From contig CAKUGW010000123.1 in the NCBI GenBank assembly GCA_934654805.1, positions 1-9,083 of the forward strand: DNA of 9,083 nucleotides, given 5' to 3'. The position numbers were made by a program, and so were the translations under genes. The DNA is from an uncultured Kiritimatiellota bacterium. GTDB taxonomy: Bacteria > Verrucomicrobiota > Kiritimatiellia > RFP12 > UBA1067. The notes below the pieces were generated by a model that worked only from the letters and a program-made list of their open reading frames with translations, had not been told where the DNA came from and ran no database searches. This document shows, in pieces, positions 1 through 6,420 of the stretch. Positions within the stretch are counted from its first letter, which is position 1. Each line of letters starts with the position of its first letter.

Positions 1-5
1 TTTTA

Positions 6-24
6 CCCCCCCCCCCCCCCCCCC
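6..24. repeat. 19-nt poly-C homopolymer
   Basis: An uninterrupted run of 19 cytosines lies 13 nt before the GTG start of the LamG gene. The reading frame of that gene stays open through the run to the left edge of the window. The run could therefore be a 5' leader element, part of a longer N-terminal coding region, or an assembly or sequencing artefact at a contig end. Runs this long are prone to slipped-strand length change. Confidence 0.9.
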
Positions 25-37
25 GCGCGTCATAGGC

Positions 38-2929
38 GTGCACGTTCCTGACGTCCGCGCGCGGCGATGGGTTTGCGCGGCCTCCGGCTTTGCCGCGCTC
101 CTCGGCGCCCTCTCGCCGGCGCAGGGTTCCCTGCGCGTGGACGCGGATACGGTTCTCTACGTGGACTGCGACACGAACTACGGCTTTGGCCAAAACGCGG
201 CGACGGCGGCGGACAAGTTCACCAGCACGCATCGCGGTGGCGATGATCTGCAGACGGACGGCAAGGTGGCTGCGGAGATTCGGGATGGCGTGAACGGCGT
301 TGACGTCGCCAACGGCGGTTACCTTTACAGCGCGAGCGGCATTGCCGTCGAATGGCAGGGGGCTTCAGACTATTGCTCAGGCGACTTCACGTTCGAGTGC
401 TTCATCCGCCTGGACGCCGACGCGACGGCGGGCGATCTCGGAGGGAATTATGTCGTTTACCACCCCCAGGCCTGGATGATCCAGTTCGATGCGGACGGGA
501 AAGGCGTCCCCTCACTCAAGAAGCCCGACTGGGATCCGCTCGGCACGGCGCCCTCGATCAAGGACGGCGCCTGGCATCATCTGGCCGTCGTGCAGGACAG
601 GGCGCGCGGCAAGTTCCGCTACTATTTTGACTACCGGCTTGTCTCCGAAGCGGCTTACGTGGTCACGCCGCCGGAGAACGTCGAGGGCTACGACTGTTTC
701 CGCATCAACAACTACAGTCGCAACGGCGAGTACAACTTCAACCGGGTGTCGAAGGGCGTCGCCTACGACGAGGTGCGCCTGACGAAACGGGCGCTGGCGC
801 CGGAGGAGTTCGTCACGACGCCTGCGTTCGTGGAAAGCCTGAAGGCACGGCAGCGGAAATCTGCGGCGATGGCTTCCGGCGAGACGCTGGTCTATGCCTC
901 GTGCGACGCCGGCCTGCCGACGAACGACGTCAATGGGGACGGCAAGCCCGCGCTGGTGCTCCGCATGGACGGCACGGCGTCTCCGGCTGTCGGCGCGACG
1001 GGGGACTTGGCGACCGTCTATCCGACGGGGTGCCTCGACGCCGGGGGGCAGGAGAATTCGGGCTGCCTTGAGCTCGCGTCCTGCGGGCGCATGGTCATGG
1101 CCGACACCTCCTACCTGTCGGACGACTTCACGCTGGAGTTCTTCCTCCGGTGTGCGGACGCGAGTCTGCTGCGGAAGAACGACAACGACCTCGACGCCTA
1201 TCTTGTCCATCAGAACGGCCATCAGGACAGTCTGTTCTACATGCTGATGCAGGACGACGGGTCGGTTTCCTGCGACGGGACCTCCGTTCGCGGACTGGCG
1301 GACGGCGCGTGGCACCATTATGCCGTCACCTACGAAAAAGCCGCGCGCGCGCTGCGCTATTACATCGACCATCGGCTGGTCAAGGCGAAGGCATTTGAGC
1401 AGGACCTGTCGGAACTCAAGACCAGCGATCCGCTTTACCTCGGCGCCGGTTCGTGGGGCAACGGCACGTGGCACTGCGTCAGGGGCGTCGCCTACGACGA
1501 GATCCGCCTGACGCAGAAGGCGCTGCCCCCCGCGGCGTTTCTGGCGCCGAGGAGATGGCCTGTTTTCGAGGAGACGAAGGCCTATTTCAGCTTCGCCGAC
1601 GGAGCCGACCCGACCGCCGCGCGTCCCGCGCTCAACCCCGAGCTCGGCTGTACGCGCTGGGCGGCGCAGGCGCTCGAGAAGACGTCCGAAGACGTGCCGG
1701 GCGCCTTCCACGCGACGGCGCGAAGCGCCGAGACGGTCGCCAATGCGGACGCGCTGCGCCTGGACATCGGGACGGAGGACAACGGCAGCAAGAGCGCCGG
1801 CTACGTGTTCGACGATCCGGGCTTTGACTTCTCGACGGGGAGCTTTACGGCCGAGACGTTCTTCAAGTTCGCCGGCCGGACGAAGTGGTATGCGTACCTG
1901 TTCAGGGTCGCCGGTTCGTGGGAGATCTTCCTGACGAACGAAGGGGGCAACGCGCTCGGCTGCAACGTCGCCGGCACGGGATTCATCAGTTCCGAAAGCC
2001 TTTCGGACGGCGAGTGGCATCATCTCGCGGCGGTTTGCGATGCCGAGACCCGGACGTTCTCGGTCTACCTTGACCATGCGCTCTTCCATCGGTTCGAGAA
2101 CGTGGCGGATCCGCTCAAGGACGGCCAGACGCGGACGGGCCAGCTCCTTTACGGTTGCGGGGCGCAGGAGACGCTGCTGGGCAGCCTGTCCCGGGGTGGA
2201 TTCGACGAGCTGCGTCTGACCAAGCGCGCGCTCAAGGTGACGGAATTCCTGACGGCCACGCCGCTGACGGACGAGGAAGCGCTTCTGGACGTGCGGTTTG
2301 AGGACGGCTGGAACTCGTGTGCGCAGGGCGTGTATGCGCCCGCTGTCACGCCGTCCGAGACAGGGGCGGAACTGAAGCGGAGCGGACGCGTCTCGCGCGA
2401 GATCCGCCGGGCGGACGGACAGCCGCTCCACGCGAGCCGGCAGGGTGCGGTGCTGACCGGGGGCTCTGTCGCCTACGAAGGGCGCGGGCTGCTGGACGAG
2501 CCGGCGGCGACGTTCGAGGCGTTCGTGAAGCGCACGGGCGGTACGGCGCAGGACAACGTCGTCGCCTTCACGCGGGGGACAGACCTCGCGGCGGCCTACT
2601 GGCAGCTGGCGGCGGACGGGACGTTTGCGGTTGCGGGGGCGGAGGCGTTTCCGTCCGTGGACCTTGGCGACGGGGCGTGGCACCATCTTGCGGTCTCGCA
2701 CGAGACGGGGGCGGCTGGCGTGTCCGTCACGCTCTGGTGGGATCATGTGCGCATCGCGACGCGCACGGTCTCGTCGGCGTTCGACTTCGGGCCGGGCGCG
2801 GGCCTCGTCCTCGGTTCGCCCGGTTTCGCCGGCTGCCTTGACGACCTGCGCGTCTCGGTCGGCGTTCTCGACGCGGGCGGACATCAGTACGCGGCGCCGC
2901 GCACGGGCGCCGTCGTCATCATCCGATAG
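38..2929 (+). CDS. Secreted protein with four tandem LamG (concanavalin A-like) domains
   Basis: The predicted product is an exported 963-residue protein made almost wholly of carbohydrate-binding-type beta-sandwich domains. Residues 1-30 look like a Sec signal peptide: Arg-rich start, hydrophobic core from about residue 12, then an Ala/Gly region. Four LamG-like units of roughly 220-245 residues follow. Each has a DG(A/E)WHH motif, with Trp at 179, 425, 660 and 881, and a later (Y/F/L)D(E/D)-hydrophobic-R motif at 243, 486, 722 and 934. No catalytic residues, sorting signal or membrane segment is evident. The LamG_3 fold commonly binds sugars or mediates adhesion; the ligand here is unknown. 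GTG 38 is the only usual start visible in frame and has no good Shine-Dalgarno. The frame is open to position 2, so the true start may lie outside the window. The next gene begins 21 nt after the stop, implying co-transcription. Confidence 0.82.
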   Translation: MHVPDVRARRWVCAASGFAALLGALSPAQGSLRVDADTVLYVDCDTNYGFGQNAATAADKFTSTHRGGDDLQTDGKVAAEIRDGVNGVDVANGGYLYSASGIAVEWQGASDYCSGDFTFECFIRLDADATAGDLGGNYVVYHPQAWMIQFDADGKGVPSLKKPDWDPLGTAPSIKDGAWHHLAVVQDRARGKFRYYFDYRLVSEAAYVVTPPENVEGYDCFRINNYSRNGEYNFNRVSKGVAYDEVRLTKRALAPEEFVTTPAFVESLKARQRKSAAMASGETLVYASCDAGLPTNDVNGDGKPALVLRMDGTASPAVGATGDLATVYPTGCLDAGGQENSGCLELASCGRMVMADTSYLSDDFTLEFFLRCADASLLRKNDNDLDAYLVHQNGHQDSLFYMLMQDDGSVSCDGTSVRGLADGAWHHYAVTYEKAARALRYYIDHRLVKAKAFEQDLSELKTSDPLYLGAGSWGNGTWHCVRGVAYDEIRLTQKALPPAAFLAPRRWPVFEETKAYFSFADGADPTAARPALNPELGCTRWAAQALEKTSEDVPGAFHATARSAETVANADALRLDIGTEDNGSKSAGYVFDDPGFDFSTGSFTAETFFKFAGRTKWYAYLFRVAGSWEIFLTNEGGNALGCNVAGTGFISSESLSDGEWHHLAAVCDAETRTFSVYLDHALFHRFENVADPLKDGQTRTGQLLYGCGAQETLLGSLSRGGFDELRLTKRALKVTEFLTATPLTDEEALLDVRFEDGWNSCAQGVYAPAVTPSETGAELKRSGRVSREIRRADGQPLHASRQGAVLTGGSVAYEGRGLLDEPAATFEAFVKRTGGTAQDNVVAFTRGTDLAAAYWQLAADGTFAVAGAEAFPSVDLGDGAWHHLAVSHETGAAGVSVTLWWDHVRIATRTVSSAFDFGPGAGLVLGSPGFAGCLDDLRVSVGVLDAGGHQYAAPRTGAVVIIR

Positions 2930-2938
2930 CCTGGCAAC

Positions 2939-2945
2939 GGAAGGA
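2939..2945 (+). promoter_or_regulatory. Ribosome binding site for the Asp-box propeller gene
   Basis: GGAAGGA sits 5 nt before ATG 2951, in the short gap after the LamG gene. It favours this ATG over the second in-frame ATG at 2957. Confidence 0.7.
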
Positions 2946-2950
2946 ACGAA

Positions 2951-5113
2951 ATGGAAATGAGGAAGGCAGCTGGGTTGGCCCTGAGCCTTGCCGTGTGCGG
3001 CGCGCTTGCCGGACCGGCGGAGGCGTCGGCGTGGCGGCTTCTGCCGGTCTCCGGCGGCGGCAACATGACGGGCGTCGAGATCTCCCCGTCGCACCCGAAC
3101 GTGTGGTACGCCCACGCCGACGTGGGCGGCCCCTACCGCTCGGACGACGCGGGGCGCACGTGGCGCCCGCTCCACGCCAGCTTCACGGCCGCCCAGCGCG
3201 AGGCCAACGCCGACCACGTGCGGGGGCTTCTCGTCGACCCGTCGGATCCTGACCGCCTCGTAATCGTCGCGGGCTGGCGGATCGACCGGAATCCGGCGGG
3301 CGCCTACGTCTCGACGGACGGCGGGCGCAGCTTCCGGCGGACGCTCAAGGCGAAGTTTGCCGGCGAGGGCTCGGCGTCGAAGCATGCGGGGAAGGCGCTC
3401 GCGCGCCATCCCCGCAACCCGAAGCGGCTGCTCGCCGCGTCGGCGGGAGACGGCATTTTCCGCTCGTCCGACGGCGGCGAGACCTGGGTCCCGTGCGGCG
3501 GCGACGGGTACGAGTTCACGGACGTCTTCTACGACCGGACGCAGCCGGGGCGCGCCTACGCCTCGGCGCCGAAGGTGCGCGGGCTTCCCGCCGGGCGCAG
3601 GCGCGGCCTGTGGCGGTCGGAGGACGACGGCCTCACGTGGCGGCTCGTGTCTGGCGCGGAGGCCCCGCTGGAGATGGCTCAGATTCCAGGCGAGACGGCG
3701 GTCGTCGGCATCTTCGAGGACGGGCACGGGAGCGAGATCCGCCGGTCGAGTGACGGCGGGCGGACGTGGGAGGACTACCATCAGGGGCTGCCGCGCCCGC
3801 CGGAGAAGCCCGACCCGAACCTCTGGTACAGCCGTCCCGGCAAGTTCCTGGCGGTTGCGGCGGGGCCGGACTTCCTGTTCGCTTGCGACTGGGACGGCAA
3901 CCCGTACCGCCGCGCGGCGGGCGACGCCGCCTGGCGGGCCGTCCCGGTCGCGTCCCTCCGTCAGGGCAATCCCGCCTCCGAGGGCCTTCTGCGCCGCAAC
4001 AACCTGGAGCTCAGGACGCGCTGCTCGACGTGCTCGATCACGATCGACCCGAAGGATCCCGCGCACATCCTGACGACGGACTGGTACGACATCTGGGAGT
4101 CCCGCGACGGCGGAGAAAACTGGGTGACGCGCATCGACACGATCAGCCCGGTCGTGCCGTTCACGGTCTCGTGCGATCCGCATGCGGGCGGGAACATCCT
4201 CTATGGCCTTGCCGACCAGGTGGCGGCGGTCTCGAACGACGACGGGCTGACGTTCCAGGCCGCCGAAGGCGGGTCCGGCGACATGACGGACTTCGCCTGG
4301 TCCGAGAGGCGTCCGGGCCGTGCCTATGCCGTCGGCGGCAAGGGGGCGTGGGCGATCTCCATTTCCGAAGACGCGGGCCGCACATGGCGGTACTCCAGGT
4401 ATGACGGCCTCGCGGCCAGCCGCTGGCTGAAGGACGGCGGCGGCGTCTTCGGCATTGTCGTCGATCCGGTGACGGACGACGTGTACGTCTGCCGGGGTGG
4501 GGAGATCGAGAAAGGCAGGGGCGGCGTCTACCGCTCGCGCGACGGCGGCGACACGTGGGAGTGGTTCTGCCGGGGGATTACGCCCGTCAAGGCGTTCTTC
4601 CGCAACCACGAGTTCGACGGCGGCGGCGCGGCGGGCTGGGCCGGGCAGATCGTGTTCTCGCCTGACGGCAGCGCGCTGATGGGCGGCAGGCACACGGGCG
4701 AGATGTATCGCCTCGACCGCGCGGCGGATGCCTGGGTGAAGCTGTCCGAACGGTATTCGGTCGGCGAGTACACGTGCGCGGCGGATCCGTTCGTTCCCGG
4801 ACGCTTCCTGATTGCCACGTCCAACGGGATCGTGGAGTATGCGGACGGCGGCCGGGCGTTCAGGGGGTTCCTGCCGGGCAGCGAGGGGCTCGGCTATGCG
4901 CTCGCGTTCGACCGCCATCGGCGCGGGCTGGTCGCCTCCGTCTCGAAGGACTTCGAGGACGTTTGCGTCTCGCGCGACGGCGGCGCGCACTGGATGGCGC
5001 TGAAGGACGGCATGAAGGTCCCGACGGGACAGTACCATCGCCTTGTCCTTGACCGGGGGCGGCTCTTCATCCACACGCGCGGCAGCGGCGTCTGGCAGCG
5101 GGATATCGACTGA
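2951..5113 (+). CDS. Secreted Asp-box (BNR) beta-propeller protein, GH74-like
   Basis: This 720-residue protein is predicted to be exported by Sec, with a signal peptide over about residues 1-26 ending AEASA. It contains ten Asp-box motifs of the S-x-D-x-G-x-(T/S)-(W/F) type, starting near residues 64, 121, 172, 223, 266, 384, 428, 472, 529 and 674. These mark bladed beta-propellers. The length and the N-terminus (a GGG start, then YAHADVGGPYRSDD) resemble GH74 enzymes, whose two-propeller fold cleaves xyloglucan or related beta-glucans. Asp57 sits where GH74 has its first catalytic Asp (in TDIGGAYR-type motifs, recalled from memory). Asp444, in GSGDMTDF, is a candidate for the second. Both assignments are inference. 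Alternatives are a non-catalytic sortilin/VPS10-like propeller or another BNR-type hydrolase. The Cys in the signal core does not form a proper lipobox. Position between the LamG and phosphoesterase genes suggests a shared extracellular role. Confidence 0.72.
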   Translation: MEMRKAAGLALSLAVCGALAGPAEASAWRLLPVSGGGNMTGVEISPSHPNVWYAHADVGGPYRSDDAGRTWRPLHASFTAAQREANADHVRGLLVDPSDPDRLVIVAGWRIDRNPAGAYVSTDGGRSFRRTLKAKFAGEGSASKHAGKALARHPRNPKRLLAASAGDGIFRSSDGGETWVPCGGDGYEFTDVFYDRTQPGRAYASAPKVRGLPAGRRRGLWRSEDDGLTWRLVSGAEAPLEMAQIPGETAVVGIFEDGHGSEIRRSSDGGRTWEDYHQGLPRPPEKPDPNLWYSRPGKFLAVAAGPDFLFACDWDGNPYRRAAGDAAWRAVPVASLRQGNPASEGLLRRNNLELRTRCSTCSITIDPKDPAHILTTDWYDIWESRDGGENWVTRIDTISPVVPFTVSCDPHAGGNILYGLADQVAAVSNDDGLTFQAAEGGSGDMTDFAWSERRPGRAYAVGGKGAWAISISEDAGRTWRYSRYDGLAASRWLKDGGGVFGIVVDPVTDDVYVCRGGEIEKGRGGVYRSRDGGDTWEWFCRGITPVKAFFRNHEFDGGGAAGWAGQIVFSPDGSALMGGRHTGEMYRLDRAADAWVKLSERYSVGEYTCAADPFVPGRFLIATSNGIVEYADGGRAFRGFLPGSEGLGYALAFDRHRRGLVASVSKDFEDVCVSRDGGAHWMALKDGMKVPTGQYHRLVLDRGRLFIHTRGSGVWQRDID

Positions 5114-5119
5114 ATGGCC

Positions 5120-5141
5120 GTGTGCGCAGGAGAGCGCACGC
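5120..5141 (+). other. Intercistronic hairpin with AGGAGA loop
   Basis: An 8-pair stem (5120-5127 with 5134-5141, one G-T pair at 5121/5140) encloses the 6-nt loop AGGAGA. It sits between the propeller stop and the phosphoesterase start. No T-run follows, so it is not a standard terminator. It may affect mRNA stability or translation; the loop resembles a Shine-Dalgarno but is too far from ATG 5162 to serve it directly. Confidence 0.5.
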
Positions 5142-5146
5142 AAGAA

Positions 5147-5153
5147 GAAAGGA
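5147..5153 (+). promoter_or_regulatory. Ribosome binding site that fixes the phosphoesterase start
   Basis: GAAAGGA is 8 nt before ATG 5162. The earlier in-frame ATG at 5114 directly abuts the previous stop codon, has no comparable site, and would put a 16-residue charged extension before the Tat motif. Confidence 0.75.
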
Positions 5154-5161
5154 AAATCAAG

Positions 5162-6133
5162 ATGACGAGAAGAGAGTTTTTCGGGGGGTCGCTGGGCATG
5201 GGCGCCGTGATGGCGACGGCGAGCCTGCCGGCGGCGGACGTGAGGGAGGACCTGTCCGCATTCGCGCAGCGCGGACGCTGGGAGCGGCTGTCGATCGCGT
5301 TCGGCGAGGTGGAGATCGGCCTTGAGAGGCCGTTCTCCGTCCTGCACATCTCCGACACGCACCTGACGGCGGCCGACGCGGACGAGGGCGTGAAGAAGCA
5401 GGCGCTCTGCCGGCAGCGCACGCTCTGCTTCGGCGGGCGGCAGGAGGAGGCGCTGCGCGACTCGATCGCCTGGGCGAAGGAGCACTGCGACTGCCTCGTC
5501 CACACGGGCGACCTGATCGACTGGCAGAGCCGCGCGAACCTCGCGCGCGTGAGGAAGTATTTCGGCGCGGGCATGGCGGGATGCCTCGGGAACCACGAGT
5601 TCTCGCCGGACATGTGGCTGAGCGAGCCCAAGGAGACGCCGACCGAGGGGTTCAAGGACCGGTCGCGCGGGCTCCTTGCCGCGGCCTACCCGTTCGACGT
5701 CTCGTTGCAGTCCACGGTGGTCAACGGCGTCAACTTCGTGACGATGGACGACGTCTACGGCACGGTCACGCGCCGCCAGGTCGAGCGCTTTGCGCTGGAG
5801 GTGAAGAAGGGCCTGCCCATCGTGCTGTGCCTGCACGTGCCGCTCTACACCGAGAGGATCCTGCGGGCGAACGCGCACTTCTGGAACGGGGAGAGGCCGA
5901 AGTTCCGCAGGGAGGACGTCGCGGGGGGCTGGCGCGCGGCCGACTACGAACGCCAGCGGAAGGACGCGACGACGCAGGCGTTTCTCGCGGCGCTCAAGGC
6001 CGAGCCGCTGCTCAAGGCGGTCCTGGCGGGGCACCTTCACGTCACGGTAGAGGACCGGTTCTCGCCGACGGCGATGCAGTATGTCGTCGGCGGCAACTTC
6101 ATGTTCCACGGCCGGGAGCTGCTGTTCTTCTGA
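5162..6133 (+). CDS. Tat-exported calcineurin-like metallophosphoesterase
   Basis: This 323-residue protein belongs to the calcineurin-like phosphoesterase superfamily, which hydrolyses phosphomono- or diesters with a two-metal centre. All five metal-site motifs are present in order: D65-x-H67 (SDTH), G-D117 (HTGD), N144-H145 (GNHE), H225 (LHVP) and H291-x-H293 (GHLH). The protein should therefore be active. The N-terminus reads MTRREFFGGSLGMG, a twin-arginine motif followed by a hydrophobic Ala/Gly stretch and an AAD cleavage-like site. It is thus probably exported folded, with metal loaded in the cytoplasm. It follows the propeller gene by 48 nt and is likely in the same operon. Substrate is unknown: a phosphorylated glycan, phosphodiester or nucleotide are all possible, and sequence alone does not decide. 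Members of this superfamily are often annotated as CpdA/Icc-like, which I would not claim here. Confidence 0.85.
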   Translation: MTRREFFGGSLGMGAVMATASLPAADVREDLSAFAQRGRWERLSIAFGEVEIGLERPFSVLHISDTHLTAADADEGVKKQALCRQRTLCFGGRQEEALRDSIAWAKEHCDCLVHTGDLIDWQSRANLARVRKYFGAGMAGCLGNHEFSPDMWLSEPKETPTEGFKDRSRGLLAAAYPFDVSLQSTVVNGVNFVTMDDVYGTVTRRQVERFALEVKKGLPIVLCLHVPLYTERILRANAHFWNGERPKFRREDVAGGWRAADYERQRKDATTQAFLAALKAEPLLKAVLAGHLHVTVEDRFSPTAMQYVVGGNFMFHGRELLFF

Positions 6134-6200
6134 CGCCGAAAGCGTGGGGACGGGCGAAAGAACTGATGCGCTTGTGTCGGCTCAAATCCCGCCGAAGTCG

Positions 6201-6224
6201 CGTTTCACCCGGATGGTGAAGACG
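6201..6224. other. Hairpin downstream of the phosphoesterase gene
   Basis: CGT + TTCACC pairs with GGTGAA + ACG around the loop CGGAT, giving nine pairs with a single bulged G at 6221. It starts 68 nt after the phosphoesterase stop. With no following T-run it could be a 3' end stabiliser, a factor-dependent termination site, or part of a structured RNA. Confidence 0.45.
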
Positions 6225-6255
6225 TTGCCACGCTCAGACCCCTGCAGATAAAGGC

Positions 6256-6279
6256 TGAAGCCGCATTTTGGCGGCTTCA
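6256..6279. terminator. Candidate terminator-like hairpin
   Basis: A perfect 9-bp stem, TGAAGCCGC with GCGGCTTCA, encloses the loop ATTTTG. On the plus strand no T-run follows. On the minus strand a short T-containing tail (GCCTTTAT) follows. It lies between the end of the exported-protein operon and the ASCH promoter, which suits a transcription boundary, but it is not a textbook intrinsic terminator. Confidence 0.4.
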
Positions 6280-6402
6280 ACTGCGACAGGTAGGTTTAAC
6301 GCAAAAAACGCGAAAGGTCTTGAAAATGAAGTTATATTGAAATGAGAATACGTTGCGGAAAATTCTCGGCTGCCGCGAACTGACGAATGTGTCCACGGAT
6401 TT

Positions 6403-6411
6403 TGGTATAAT
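6403..6411 (+). promoter_or_regulatory. Extended -10 promoter of the ASCH gene
   Basis: TGGTATAAT matches the extended -10 consensus (TGn plus TATAAT) exactly; the hexamer is 6406-6411. No good -35 lies 16-18 nt upstream. Transcription would start near 6418, only about three nucleotides before ATG 6421, so the mRNA should be almost leaderless. Confidence 0.72.
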
Positions 6412-6420
6412 GATGCCGTC

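Larger units (their letters stand above)
6134..6420. other. 287-nt intergenic region with two hairpins and a drop in G+C
   Basis: No convincing gene is present. By hand count 6241-6420 is about 46% G+C, and 6301-6360 about 35%, against about 78% in a sampled 60-nt stretch of the AICAR transformylase gene. The region holds two inverted repeats (6201-6224 and 6256-6279). An A-rich stretch at 6301-6350 includes CGCAAAAAACGCGAAAGG. It ends in the extended -10 promoter at 6403-6411. A weak second promoter-like pair, TTGAAA at 6320-6325 and GAGAAT at 6344-6349, is not strong enough to call. Confidence 0.7.

Noticed and set aside
2951..3028. Lipoprotein signal in the propeller protein
   Set aside because: The residue before the Cys is Val, not Gly/Ala/Ser, so the lipobox rule fails; an ordinary Sec signal fits better.
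5114..5161. Earlier ATG start for the phosphoesterase
   Set aside because: It abuts the previous stop codon, lacks a good ribosome site, and would bury the twin-arginine motif behind a charged extension.
512..6109. A 1865-codon open frame on the minus strand
   Set aside because: It is codon-aligned with three well-supported sense genes and crosses their gaps. Its Arg/Val/Ala-rich translation has no recognisable domain. It follows from sense codon bias.
6170..6195. tRNA T-arm-like sequence GGCTCAAATCCC
   Set aside because: The stem pairing is broken by a C-C mismatch, and no D-arm, anticodon arm or acceptor stem could be fitted around it.
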